Below, piece after piece: positions 42,273 through 51,242 of a stretch of 64,000 bases of DNA. Made by a program: the position numbers and the translations under genes. Positions within the stretch are counted from its first letter, which is position 1. Every line of letters starts with the position of its first letter. The DNA comes from an uncultured Sphaerochaeta sp. (GTDB taxonomy: Bacteria; Spirochaetota; Spirochaetia; Sphaerochaetales; Sphaerochaetaceae). The DNA lies in contig NZ_OY781940.1 of NCBI RefSeq assembly GCF_963677315.1, forward strand, positions 248,001 through 312,000, in the 5' to 3' direction. Under the pieces are notes generated by a model. The model searched no databases. It was not told the DNA's origin and saw only the letters and a program-made list of their open reading frames with translations.

Positions 42273-43499
42273 ATGCAAACCATTACAATTAAAGGTGGCA
42301 AGGAAAAACAACTCTTACGTCACCATCCATGGGTCTTCAGCGGCGCTATCGCAAATGACATCTCCCTTCTAGAAACAGGGGTCTCCAGAGCAGAAACAGA
42401 TGAAGGACAATTCATTGCATGGGGGTGGTATGACAAGGAAAGTCATATTCCCCTCCGTCTTCTCTCTTGGAACGAGAACCAAACTATAGATGAACGTTGG
42501 TGGAAACAAACCATTGCCCAGAGTGTTCTACGCAGAAAGATGTTTTTCGAGGACAAGGCAGGGGCAACCACTACCTTCCGTATCATCTTCTCCGAGGCCG
42601 ATTATCTTCCAGGCTTGGTGGTGGATGTATACGGTACCATGCTGAGAATTATCATCAGCAGCCGTGTAGCTCATCATTTCCAGGATCTCATCGTGGAGAC
42701 CTTGGAATCACTGCTCAAGCCTTCCTTGATCATTCTGAATACAGACAGTGCTTTCGCCTCTGCAGAACACCTCAAGGAAACCCTGCTCTACTACCAGGAT
42801 GGCCAGTATTTCACTCCATCCAAGAAACTGGACCCTGTCCGTTTCCGTGAAGACAACCTCTACTATGAAGTTGCACCAGGAAAGGGGCAAAAAAGTGGAT
42901 TCTATTGTGACCAACGGGAAAGTCGACGGGTTATCGAGCCGTACGCAAAGGATGCTGTAGTACTCGATGGATGCTCCTACACCGGTGCATTCACCCTCCA
43001 CGCCCTGAGAGCTGGAGCAAAGCATGTCGATCTTCTGGACTCCAGTGAACAGGCCCTGAGACAGGCATTGGTCCATATCCACATCAACCAGGACCTCAAG
43101 ACCATTCCAGAGGGAAGCCGGGAGAAAGTGGAAATTACCCAGTGCGATATCTTTGAACAGATGCGGCATATTGAGAAGGACCACTACGATCTCATGATCC
43201 TTGATCCTCCCAAGCTTGCCCAGACCAAGTCACAGGCAGAAGGAGCCCAGAAAGCCTACAAGGACCTGAATCGTCTGGCAATGCAGAAGATCAAGGATGG
43301 TGGCATCATAGCAACATTCTCCTGTAGCTCGGCCATCAGCGCAGAACAGCTGCGTATGATTCTTGCCTGGAGTGCAAAGGATGCAATGGTTGAAATCCAG
43401 ATTCTTCAGAAACTCGGTCAGGGACATGACCACCCGATCAGGATTTCCTTCCCAGAATCTGAATATCTCAACGGGTACTTGCTGAGAGTTATCCGCTAA
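42273..43499 (+). CDS. Class I SAM-dependent rRNA methyltransferase, RlmI/RlmL-like with PUA domain
   Basis: A 408-residue RNA m5C-type methyltransferase. An N-terminal PUA-like domain (ITIKGGKEKQLLRHHPWVFSGAI) is followed by an EEHEE linker and a Rossmann domain with VVLDGCSYTGAFTLHALRAGAKHV and the DPPKLAQTKSQ catalytic-site motif. RlmI methylates C1962 of 23S rRNA; this target is inferred. ATG at 42273 has no ribosome-binding site and lies 6 bases after the -10 box, so a leaderless mRNA is predicted. The stop overlaps the convergent YkgJ gene as CTAA. Confidence 0.9.
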   Translation: MQTITIKGGKEKQLLRHHPWVFSGAIANDISLLETGVSRAETDEGQFIAWGWYDKESHIPLRLLSWNENQTIDERWWKQTIAQSVLRRKMFFEDKAGATTTFRIIFSEADYLPGLVVDVYGTMLRIIISSRVAHHFQDLIVETLESLLKPSLIILNTDSAFASAEHLKETLLYYQDGQYFTPSKKLDPVRFREDNLYYEVAPGKGQKSGFYCDQRESRRVIEPYAKDAVVLDGCSYTGAFTLHALRAGAKHVDLLDSSEQALRQALVHIHINQDLKTIPEGSREKVEITQCDIFEQMRHIEKDHYDLMILDPPKLAQTKSQAEGAQKAYKDLNRLAMQKIKDGGIIATFSCSSAISAEQLRMILAWSAKDAMVEIQILQKLGQGHDHPIRISFPESEYLNGYLLRVIR

Positions 43500-44134
43500 C
43501 TTGCAAGGGGGGTTGGGGTATCGTCCGGGTTGGTATCGTCCAGAGTGAGCATGTTTGCGAGAAATCGCAGCTGCTCAACCAGGATTGAGACCATATCACT
43601 GAGGTACCCTACCTTTCCGTTGCCATCATCCAAGGAACGCAGTGCATAACTATAGTCCTGCATCACCGGCACATCCTCATCCAAGATCAAGGAGGATGGC
43701 ATGGTTTGTTCCACATTATACTTGCATCGCCTGAACACTGCCCTCCCATCCTTTCCTTGGTTGGCGCAGGCTCCAAACAACCGACAGATTAGCGGTCGTG
43801 CTTGATACACCGTACAGTGATACGGGGAGTCAGGGTTATAGAGAGGACAAGGTCCGCTGGTATTGCCCCTGGCACTATTCAGTGCCTCGATAAGGGCTTC
43901 ATCTTTTTTGACAAAGAGAAGATAGGCAGCAACCATACGAGCTTCACTTACCGTTATATCGGGCATAAAATGCTCGCAGCATGTCCCACATCCGCTTCCG
44001 CAAGCGATGCTATACTGTGTGCAGAAAACACTCGTCTGGTTTTCGATAGTCGAGTACAACTCGACCAAGCCAGCCATAGACTGACCTACATACGTTCCTT
44101 CGAACGCAATCATGAGTTCTTCAATACTGTCCAT
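43496..44134 (-). CDS. YkgJ-family cysteine-cluster protein
   Basis: A 212-residue protein with the CxxxCxxCC-type cluster (ACGSGCGTCCEHFMPDIT) and further cysteines in GPCPLY, YHCTVYQARPLICRLFGAC and RRCKY, as in UPF0153/YkgJ proteins that probably bind a zinc or iron-sulfur centre. Function is unknown. The C terminus ends in a proline/threonine tail. ATG at 44134 follows AGGGAG. It lies downstream of corA, 54 bases apart, and may be cotranscribed. Confidence 0.85.
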   Translation of the reverse strand: MDSIEELMIAFEGTYVGQSMAGLVELYSTIENQTSVFCTQYSIACGSGCGTCCEHFMPDITVSEARMVAAYLLFVKKDEALIEALNSARGNTSGPCPLYNPDSPYHCTVYQARPLICRLFGACANQGKDGRAVFRRCKYNVEQTMPSSLILDEDVPVMQDYSYALRSLDDGNGKVGYLSDMVSILVEQLRFLANMLTLDDTNPDDTPTPLAS

Positions 44135-44188
44135 CTGTGATGTACTCCCTAGAACGGAGCGGATATTACCATTACAGATGGATTTGAA

Positions 44189-45214
44189 TCAATCAGGAAG
44201 GCCACGTTTTTTTCGTTTTTTCTTGCGGTGCTCTTTCTCGGCCTGACGGGATCCCTGAACCGAGCGCTGGACCAGCCGCGCATTCCTTCGGTCAGAGAGC
44301 GCCCAACCACCAATCAATGCACTGGTACCACAGAAGGCCAGGATACCAATCCAGGCAAAAGGACTATGCATGTAGGGCAAGGCAATATTCATTCCATAGA
44401 ATCCAGTGACAAACGTCGGGATCATCAAACTGATCGAGATGATGGTCAATCGTTTCATGATGACATTCATATTGTTGCTGATGACCGAAGCAAATGCGTC
44501 CATTGTGCCAGTCAGAATTGAGGAGTAAATATTTGCCATCTCGATGGCCTGCTTGTTGTCTGTAATGATATCCTCAAGAAAATCACGTTCTTCCTCACTC
44601 TCAAGACGGAAGTACGGGGTACGTTGCATTCGTTCCATCAATGCTTCATTGGTTGTCAGACTGGTGGAGAAATAGACCAAGGATTTCTGGATCTGCAGCA
44701 ACTGAATCAGTTCATAGTTCATGATACTCTTGTGCAGTTGTTCCTCAACCTGGGACTTTTGGCGGTTTATGTACTTGAGGAGCCGGATATAGACCATGAC
44801 CGCACGGCCAAGGATGCTGATCACAAACCCTTCAGCTGTCTGCACGGGATATTGCCGGTAGCGGTTCTTGGCAAAATCCTCAAGCACGATGCTATCACTC
44901 TGGCAGATGGTGATGACAGTATCACGAACCAGCACGATACCAAGCGGTACTGCATACTGGTTTATTCCCTTGCAATCATCGGCCAGGGCGGGCAGACGCA
45001 TGATTAACGCAACATAGTCGTCTTCACGTTCAATGCGGGCCTGTTCGTCCTGGTCCATGATATCTGCGAGCAATTCACTGGAAATGGCATATTTCTCTTC
45101 GAGCTGGGTGATATCATCTCTGTTGATATCCCTTGCATCGACCCAAGTGTAGGGAGCCTCCTGGATGGGTTCTCCGGGAATCTGGCTCATAAGATTCTTT
45201 CTGATGGTGATCAT
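44189..45214 (-). CDS. corA: CorA-family magnesium/divalent cation transporter
   Basis: A 341-residue CorA-type channel. The long N-terminal cytoplasmic alpha/beta domain (TWVDARDINRDDI onward) is followed by two C-terminal helices, the first ending in the signature YGMN, then the loop IALPYMHSPFAW. A basic tail (RRNARLVQR, KEHRKKKRKKRG) follows. ATG at 45214 has GGAGG. Upstream is a 190-base leader with strong secondary structure, suggesting control at the RNA level by Mg2+ or another ion. Confidence 0.94.
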   Translation of the reverse strand: MITIRKNLMSQIPGEPIQEAPYTWVDARDINRDDITQLEEKYAISSELLADIMDQDEQARIEREDDYVALIMRLPALADDCKGINQYAVPLGIVLVRDTVITICQSDSIVLEDFAKNRYRQYPVQTAEGFVISILGRAVMVYIRLLKYINRQKSQVEEQLHKSIMNYELIQLLQIQKSLVYFSTSLTTNEALMERMQRTPYFRLESEEERDFLEDIITDNKQAIEMANIYSSILTGTMDAFASVISNNMNVIMKRLTIISISLMIPTFVTGFYGMNIALPYMHSPFAWIGILAFCGTSALIGGWALSDRRNARLVQRSVQGSRQAEKEHRKKKRKKRGLPD

Positions 45215-45402
45215 ACTTCCTCCATGGCTGTGTTTGCATCCATACCCAGCCCCTTGCAGGAAGAATCTTGTTAATTCCGGTATTGGGGATAGGAGGATGC
45301 CGTTCGGGTGTTTCTAGGCAGGGGGTTTATACTGCCACCGTCGTCTACTGTAGACATGGGATCCTCCTCATAACAAGATGGCCTACCAGTCTGGCAAGCA
45401 CC
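45215..45402 (-). ncRNA. Candidate structured cis-regulatory leader of corA
   Basis: Seen on the minus strand: hairpin GCTTGCC-AGACT-GGTAGGC; an 8-bp closing helix AGGAGGAT (45368-45361) with ATCCTCCT (45298-45291); inside it hairpins GTCTA-CAG-TAGAC and GGCAG-N10-CTGCC, the latter extendable to CGGTG/CACCCG with an internal TAGAAA loop. The 3' arm TCCTCC can instead pair with the corA ribosome-binding site GGAGGA (45223-45218). This is the layout of a translational riboswitch. It does not match M-box or yybP-ykoY as I know them. The pairing is by eye, not folded or aligned. Confidence 0.5.
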
Positions 45403-45408
45403 AAAGCA

Positions 45409-45437
45409 ATACTACCACAATCAGTTTAGCCTAATAA
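45409..45437 (-). promoter_or_regulatory. corA promoter
   Basis: Minus strand extended -10 TGGTAGTAT with hexamer at 45414-45409 and a poor -35 TTATTA 17 bases upstream. The predicted start is near 45402. Confidence 0.45.
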
Positions 45438-45509
45438 AGGGGTTGCCTGCATTTTTTCTCTCTTTTCGAAACAGTATAAACATTCTATACTCGCAACAAG
45501 GAGGAAAAA

Positions 45510-46061
45510 ATGGTTACAAGAGAAGAAGCAGACGCGTTGCTGAGAAAATACAATCCTAACGAAGCGCTGGTGTATCATGCCTATTGTGTTGAGGAGACCA
45601 TGCGCAGGTTCGCCAAGGAGTACGGATACGACGAGGAATATTGGTCGTTGGTAGGACTCCTCCACGATATTGATTATGGGATGTTCCCTGAGGAGCATTG
45701 CCAGAAAGCACCCGAGCTATTGAAGGAAATTGAACTTGATGATGCATTCATCAGGGCAGTATGCAGCCACGGATACGGTATCTGCAGCACCATAGAGCCT
45801 GAGCATTTCATGGAGAAGGTTCTCTACACCATTGATGAGTTAACCGGTTTGGTATATGCAACGGCATTGATGAGACCTTCAAAGATGGAAGGGATGACGG
45901 TAAAATCGGTTAAGAAAAAATGGTCCAGCAAGGCCTTCGCCGCAGGAGTGAACCGGGATATTATCTCCCAAGGAGCCGAAAAGCTTGGGCTTGAGATGAA
46001 TCACATCATTTCGCTCACCATAGAAGCAATGGGTGGAGCCTCCAGTAAGATAGGGCTTTAG
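45510..46061 (+). CDS. HDIG-domain hydrolase
   Basis: A 183-residue HD-domain protein. ALVYHAYCVEETMRRFAKEYG, GLLHDIDYGMFPEEHC (HD pair), VCSHGYG and later VLYTIDELTGLVYATALMRP match the cyanamide-hydratase/YedJ-like HD group often annotated as HDIG hydrolase. Substrate unknown. ATG at 45510 follows AAGGAGG, with a TATACT -10 at 45486-45491. It is divergent from corA. The stop overlaps the convergent 495-codon gene as TTAG. Its last residues (AGVNRDIISQGAEKLGLEMN) are a family hallmark. Confidence 0.88.
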   Translation: MVTREEADALLRKYNPNEALVYHAYCVEETMRRFAKEYGYDEEYWSLVGLLHDIDYGMFPEEHCQKAPELLKEIELDDAFIRAVCSHGYGICSTIEPEHFMEKVLYTIDELTGLVYATALMRPSKMEGMTVKSVKKKWSSKAFAAGVNRDIISQGAEKLGLEMNHIISLTIEAMGGASSKIGL

Positions 46062-47545
46062 GCGAGTGGCATCTGTTCAAGACGGACAATACCGCTCTTG
46101 TTCAATACAACCGTGAAGTGGCTATAGATATCCAAGTCCTCTTTCTTTGAGTATTCACGTATGACCAGATGCAGGTGATAGACACGTTCACTGTTAAGCT
46201 GATCAAGCTCATCTGCATCCGGGTCCATCCTGAATACCACATCATTGGGATCATCCATCTCTTTGAGAAAATCATCAAGGCGTATCCTGGTAACCAAGGT
46301 GAAGTTATTCTCCCTGGGAAACCTGTCCCTCGCCATTCCCTGTTTGGACAGCGGATGCATGGCTAGGTCTCGTACATAATGGATGATGTCTTCCTTGGGA
46401 AGCATATCCATGAAGGGATTGTTCTTATCTTTACGGATATCCTTCACTGATGAAGGAATGTCATCAGGAGTGGTAAACTTGAGCCTGATCCTGCTCGAAC
46501 AAATCTTCTTGTTGGTCTTTGGAGAAAGAAACGAGGATATTTCATCAGCCATCATCTTGGGAAGCACTGCATTGAAGAAGAGTCTCAGCCACTCCTTTAT
46601 ACGATCCTTGAATACATAACCGATGATGACAATCAGTGCCCACTGGAAAGAGTTTCTGATGAATGTTTCTTCTGCAAATATGGTTGTCAGGGTTGCAAAG
46701 GCCATGGCAACGCCGGCCGCAATTCCTGCAAGGATCTCAGAAACCCGCTTTGGCCACCTGGAAATATTGGGGACGAGATAGAGACTGGATTGGGTCCATT
46801 TCTTTAACACCGCCTTTCTATACTGCACTGTCTCTGCATTGGTACTGCCACTTGGATACTCCTTCTTGCTGCGGTAGTCCATCTCATCCCGGGAGAACTG
46901 CATCAATTTTGCAAGTATCTGCTTATGCATCTCATCCCGCATCGGGGTAGAAGCCATATAGAGGTCAAGGGCATGTTTTTCACAGATCAGGCTCGCGGCC
47001 TCATCCGTCCAGAGAAAGGCAAGCAGCAAGCGACTCTCTTGATCAATCTTCTCCTGAATTGCTGAAATCATACCTCTGAGCACTTTGAGAAGCGTTGAGG
47101 CATTCATATACCAGTTTGTCAATGTGGTATTCAGATCACTCTGCATACCAAGCTTCACCATATCCTTGCAATCCTTCAGACACGCCTTTGTCTCATGGCG
47201 TACTGAGTTTACTACGGTCTGCAATTCATGGATTACTTTCCGCTCAGGTACTGCATTCAGGTCAATCAGGAGATCCTTGGTGTACTGCTTGAGAATGGAA
47301 AGGGGGCTGAGCAAATTCTCGTCATCAAGCAACTCCTCAAGCGTTATCTCAGGAGAGGAGTACCTTCCATGGCTCTGGAATTTGTGAAGAATTCGTTCTT
47401 CACTGTATGTAGAGCGATTAACATAGAGTTGGGGAGGAGAAAACAGATAATAGTGAATTTCCCGCTCATACTTCCTGGTCTCAGGGATCGGCAAGATGAG
47501 CTTCGTCTCCAAATGTCTGCTTGAATGTCTCCGTAAATCGATCAA
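46058..47545 (-). CDS. Large membrane-associated protein of unknown function
   Basis: A 495-residue protein I do not recognise. Two hydrophobic helices in the middle (ILAGIAAGVAMAFATLTTIF and FQWALIVIIGYVFKDRI, about 285-330) divide a helical N-terminal half from a C-terminal domain of mixed strands ending VVLNKSGIVRLEQMPLA. The N-terminal half contains PEITLEELLDDENLLSPL. The start is TTG at 47545 with GGGAGGG upstream; no ATG has a comparable site. It has its own promoter just after pyrC, and the ribosome-binding site can pair with CCCTCC in the leader. No link to pyrimidine metabolism is evident. Confidence 0.75.
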   Translation of the reverse strand: MIDLRRHSSRHLETKLILPIPETRKYEREIHYYLFSPPQLYVNRSTYSEERILHKFQSHGRYSSPEITLEELLDDENLLSPLSILKQYTKDLLIDLNAVPERKVIHELQTVVNSVRHETKACLKDCKDMVKLGMQSDLNTTLTNWYMNASTLLKVLRGMISAIQEKIDQESRLLLAFLWTDEAASLICEKHALDLYMASTPMRDEMHKQILAKLMQFSRDEMDYRSKKEYPSGSTNAETVQYRKAVLKKWTQSSLYLVPNISRWPKRVSEILAGIAAGVAMAFATLTTIFAEETFIRNSFQWALIVIIGYVFKDRIKEWLRLFFNAVLPKMMADEISSFLSPKTNKKICSSRIRLKFTTPDDIPSSVKDIRKDKNNPFMDMLPKEDIIHYVRDLAMHPLSKQGMARDRFPRENNFTLVTRIRLDDFLKEMDDPNDVVFRMDPDADELDQLNSERVYHLHLVIREYSKKEDLDIYSHFTVVLNKSGIVRLEQMPLA

Positions 47546-47565
47546 GGTTCCCTCCCGGTTGCACT

Positions 47566-47594
47566 AGTATACAGGAGGGTTTATCCTAACGCAA
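47566..47594 (-). promoter_or_regulatory. Promoter of the unknown membrane-protein gene
   Basis: Minus strand TTGCGT (47594-47589), 17 bases, TATACT (47571-47566). The -35 box overlaps the pyrC end. CCCTCC at 47578-47573 could pair with the GGGAGGG ribosome-binding site at 47555-47549. Confidence 0.5.
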
Positions 47595-48632
47595 TCGTAA
47601 GTTACGGTAACTGTCCCAAGGATACTCGGCGGCACTCTTGAGAGAAAGCGATTCCAGGTCATCATAGGCAGGGACAAAAACGTCTCGGATGGGGAGTTTG
47701 AACACCTCCTGCACCCGTCTACCCAACAACTGCTCCAACAAGGGTCTTGTTGCTCCTTGCTCGAGCAATCTCTTGACCAAGAGCAAAATGCCACTGAACC
47801 CAGGAATTCCACTTGCCCCTGCCTCTTTATCCTGAAGCGTATGTGGAGCATGATCACTCTCTATCCAGTCTACCCTTCCCTCCAACAGTGCAGCAAAGAG
47901 AGTACTACGCTCGGTTTCACTGCGAAGAGGAGGATTCATCTTGGCGTACAGCGTCCGCTCTTTTGCATCCTCACTGGAGAGAAGAGCATGATGAGGGGTG
48001 ACCGCACAACTGACGCGAACTCCCTTCATCCTTGCTTTCTCGATTTCATGGAGGGCTTCAATACTGCTCAGATGACAGATATGAAGGTGTCCCCTGAAGC
48101 CTTCCTCTTGTGAGAATTGCAGCTGGTCCGAGACACTTGCAACCTCTGCCTCTACTGGCCGCGCAAGGCTATGAGTGGAGAAGTCAGCAGGATCATACAG
48201 CTCAGGATGCAACAAGGACTCTTTTTCACAATGCAGGGCAACAACCCCCTCGTAACCACACTCTTTCAGGGTACGATATACAAGAGACTGCTCCCTCTCC
48301 TTTATGAGCCCCATATTGCCGGTTGAATGACCTGCAAACAACTTAAGCCCCACTACCTGGGGAAAGAGCTCCTGTGCAATGGAGACCACTCGCCGAATCT
48401 GTTCGGCAGAAGACGTTACCCCCGCATACAGGTGATAGCGAACACCAAGACCACACTGTTCAGCATCCTTGAGACGTCTGAGAATACTTTCACGCTCAGT
48501 GAGGGCTGGTTGCGTATTAGGCATATCAAATACCTCATCAATCCCGCAAGTGAGCGCAACCCCCAATCCATGGGAGAGCGTTTCTTTCTCGTTCTGACTC
48601 CAGTCACGGAGATGTACATGTGGGTCAATCAT
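47586..48632 (-). CDS. pyrC: Dihydroorotase
   Basis: Amidohydrolase of 348 residues that cyclises carbamoyl aspartate. DPHVHLRDW is the metal-binding HxH start, GLKLFAG holds the candidate carboxylated lysine, ALHCEKE and ICHLSS give further histidines, and SDHAPHTLQDK the catalytic Asp region. ATG at 48632 lies inside the pyrDK end (8-base overlap). It is the last gene of the pyrBI-E-F-DK-C operon. Confidence 0.93.
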   Translation of the reverse strand: MIDPHVHLRDWSQNEKETLSHGLGVALTCGIDEVFDMPNTQPALTERESILRRLKDAEQCGLGVRYHLYAGVTSSAEQIRRVVSIAQELFPQVVGLKLFAGHSTGNMGLIKEREQSLVYRTLKECGYEGVVALHCEKESLLHPELYDPADFSTHSLARPVEAEVASVSDQLQFSQEEGFRGHLHICHLSSIEALHEIEKARMKGVRVSCAVTPHHALLSSEDAKERTLYAKMNPPLRSETERSTLFAALLEGRVDWIESDHAPHTLQDKEAGASGIPGFSGILLLVKRLLEQGATRPLLEQLLGRRVQEVFKLPIRDVFVPAYDDLESLSLKSAAEYPWDSYRNLRLR

Positions 48633-50355
48633 AGGCAATTAATTCAGGCGCCTCTTTCGCCAGATAGTCGTACTGCATGAAGGTGCCCCAACGGCAAGTC
48701 AATCGGTCTCCACAGGCACACTCTCCACACATCCCAATACCACAGAGCGTGGTTCTCTCCATCGATAAGTATAGATTATGCTCCTTGACTCCCCGAGCCA
48801 ACAGCTTGCGACAGGCGATAGCCATGAAAACCTCAGGACCTACCAGATAACAGGCCTGCTCTTCTTCCAAAGGAAGGCTGTCCAGAAGGTCCAGTACTCT
48901 TCCTGGTCTGCCATCATCAGCAATACAAGTGAATGATCCATAGGATGAAAGATGCTCCTCAAGCAAGGCTTTTCCTTCCACACTCTCACTGGTTCCTACA
49001 AGAATACTCATTTCAGTTCCCTGGCCTTGCAACTGGTCGGCAAGACTGGGAAGTACCGCCACCCCGGTACCACCACCCAACAAGAGTGCTTTTTTGGTCT
49101 TCTCATTGTTCAGTTGTGCACCGTAAAGTCCCCGTACATAGATATTATCTCCGACCTGAAAGGCACAAAGCTCGGCTGAGAAAGGTCCCCGATTCTTGAC
49201 AATGAAGGTCAATGGATCGTTATGAGCGACAGAGAAGGGTTTCTCCCCGATGGTTGGAATCCAAAGGAATGCAAATTGTCCCGCCTTGCAGTCAAGCGTG
49301 CCATCCAGTGTGATGATACGGGTATCCTTACCATACTGCTCACTCTTCACCACCTGATGTTTCTCATATGCCATCTGTCGGTCTTTGATGATATAGGAGG
49401 TAGATTGCTTTTTCGCAGGATCTTCTCCGCCCAGAATAGCCTCTGCCTCTCGCTTCACCGCAGCGAGGTATTCAGGCCATGCCTTCTGGTCGACAGTACC
49501 GAGGGCTGAACCGATTCCGACTGCATCAGCACCGGAGGCTATCAGTGCTGCAGCTTCCGTTCCACTGCTCACTCCACCCATACCGATAAGCGGCACATCA
49601 TCACCACAGGCTTGGCGAATCTCCCGGATGGCTGAAAGTGCTCGTTCATAGACATGATGCCCACTACTTCCGCCCTTGCCTCCAAGCTTGTTTTGCAAGA
49701 TGGGAAGTCCTGAACCTGGATCCTTGTGGACGATGGGACCAACCGTATTGATTGCGACCAAGCCATCGGCACCACTATCCAATACGGCCTTGGCTATCAG
49801 GCCGATGTCATCAACATTTGGGGTAAGCTTCACAAACAAGGGTGCTTTGCACTCCTTGGTGGCTTCCTTGATCAATCGCACATATTCAGCGGCAATATTC
49901 TGGTCGCACCCAATTGATGCCCCATAGCCGACCGATGCGTGAGGACAAGAGAAATTCAACTCAACCAGGTCTGCCACCTCATCAAAGGCTTTTACCAAGG
50001 TGATGAAATCTTCAACACTGTTTGCCGAGAGCGATACATTCAGATAACTGGAAAAGGAATGCTCCGCCCTGAGTTTTCTCAGTTCATACAGGGCCTGTTC
50101 CATCCCAGGGTTGCGTAACCCGACAGAGTTCCCAAAATTACCGACTGAGGTCTCACAGATCACCGGCTCACGGTTCCCTGGATTGACTTCCACCTGGAAA
50201 CTCTTGGTGGTAATGATGCTGATAGCATGTACCTTCTCGTCAAAGTAGGTGATCAGTCTGGGTTTAGTGGAAGCAACACCACTGACAGTTCCTAGCAGGA
50301 CAGGAGCATCTGCATTGAGATGTCTCTTTGTCAGGAGTTCCATCACATTCTTCAT
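48625..50355 (-). CDS. pyrDK: PyrD-PyrK fusion: dihydroorotate dehydrogenase with electron-transfer subunit
   Basis: A 576-residue fusion. Residues 1 to about 320 are class 1 (PyrDB-type) dihydroorotate dehydrogenase with ELNFSCPHA, KLTPNVDDI, GMGGVSSGTEAA and DAVGIGSAL. From about residue 330 a PyrK-like ferredoxin-reductase module follows: AGQFAFLWIP and KPFSVA for FAD, LLLGGGTGVAVLP for NAD, and CGIGMCGECACG...C as the 2Fe-2S cluster near residues 538-554. In most bacteria these are two genes. The fused enzyme would pass electrons from dihydroorotate to NAD+. The start overlaps the pyrF stop by 4 bases. Confidence 0.93.
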   Translation of the reverse strand: MKNVMELLTKRHLNADAPVLLGTVSGVASTKPRLITYFDEKVHAISIITTKSFQVEVNPGNREPVICETSVGNFGNSVGLRNPGMEQALYELRKLRAEHSFSSYLNVSLSANSVEDFITLVKAFDEVADLVELNFSCPHASVGYGASIGCDQNIAAEYVRLIKEATKECKAPLFVKLTPNVDDIGLIAKAVLDSGADGLVAINTVGPIVHKDPGSGLPILQNKLGGKGGSSGHHVYERALSAIREIRQACGDDVPLIGMGGVSSGTEAAALIASGADAVGIGSALGTVDQKAWPEYLAAVKREAEAILGGEDPAKKQSTSYIIKDRQMAYEKHQVVKSEQYGKDTRIITLDGTLDCKAGQFAFLWIPTIGEKPFSVAHNDPLTFIVKNRGPFSAELCAFQVGDNIYVRGLYGAQLNNEKTKKALLLGGGTGVAVLPSLADQLQGQGTEMSILVGTSESVEGKALLEEHLSSYGSFTCIADDGRPGRVLDLLDSLPLEEEQACYLVGPEVFMAIACRKLLARGVKEHNLYLSMERTTLCGIGMCGECACGDRLTCRWGTFMQYDYLAKEAPELIAYD

Positions 50356-51230
50356 ACAGAGGTCTCCTCAAGCAGGGAGCGAAGGTTCTTCATGCACAAA
50401 TCAAGCCAGTCTTCCGGTGCTGGGTTATGCTTCCATGGATGGGTCAATGCACTGCTGCTGTTTATTCTGGCAAGCGCTACCGGGTACCCAGCCTTTTTCA
50501 GTATTGTCATAACCTCACTTGCAGAACCTCCTTGGCTTCCTACACCAGGGATAAGCAGGGGAACTGATTGGTCATGGTAGAAGGCAGCAATGTCCTCCAA
50601 CTCCTGGAGATTGGTCGCCCCGACCACTGCTCCTACACTTCCTGTCTTCTGGTTATAGGCGGCAATCTGGCTGGCTACCTCCAAGTAAAGCGGATGTTCA
50701 CGCTTTTCCTCGTTTACTACCAGCAGATTTTGCAGGTCTCTTCCTCCAGGATTGCTGGTACGATTAAGCAGATATGCCCCTTTTTCAGGGAAACTGATAA
50801 AAGGCTCTACCGAGTCACTTCCCATATAAGGAGCAACGGTTACGGCATCACTCTGCCACACTTCAAAGGCTTCCTTGGCATAGTTCATGCTGCTTCTGGC
50901 AATATCACCGCGCTTACTGTCAAGAATGACAGGAATTCCTGGGAAGAAACTCTCCAGCATATCCAGTACATCGGCAAGGGCAGAACTACCCGAGAAATCT
51001 TCATCACGTGGATGATCGAGGCACTGGTAGTAGCCAAGATTCGGTTTGAACGCTGCAGGAACCAATCCAGCGAGGCTCATTCTCCGAAACAACTGTTGAA
51101 AGAAACTATTGAGGTCACTACGAATATTCCCACTGGACACAGGAAGGGATTCAACAATGGGATCCAATCCCATGCAAGCAATATTTCCAGTTTTTTCAGC
51201 ACTTTCTGCCAATAATGTTTGATAACTCAC
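50352..51230 (-). CDS. pyrF: Orotidine 5'-phosphate decarboxylase, type 2
   Basis: Last step to UMP. The 292 residues belong to the longer PyrF subfamily (type 2, as in mycobacteria and Myxococcus). ACMGLDPIVESLP near the N terminus, VILDSKRGDIARSSMNYAKEAF with the catalytic Asp-Lys-Asp set, VAPYMGSDSVEPF and LIPGVGSQGG are the hallmarks. It lies 12 bases after pyrE and overlaps pyrDK as ATGA. Confidence 0.94.
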   Translation of the reverse strand: MSYQTLLAESAEKTGNIACMGLDPIVESLPVSSGNIRSDLNSFFQQLFRRMSLAGLVPAAFKPNLGYYQCLDHPRDEDFSGSSALADVLDMLESFFPGIPVILDSKRGDIARSSMNYAKEAFEVWQSDAVTVAPYMGSDSVEPFISFPEKGAYLLNRTSNPGGRDLQNLLVVNEEKREHPLYLEVASQIAAYNQKTGSVGAVVGATNLQELEDIAAFYHDQSVPLLIPGVGSQGGSASEVMTILKKAGYPVALARINSSSALTHPWKHNPAPEDWLDLCMKNLRSLLEETSV

Positions 51231-51242
51231 GCTTATCTCTCC

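Noticed and set aside
45215..45402. Known M-box magnesium riboswitch before corA
   Set aside because: The expected M-box conserved core is not visible; the helices seen do not follow that layout, so only a new candidate element is proposed.
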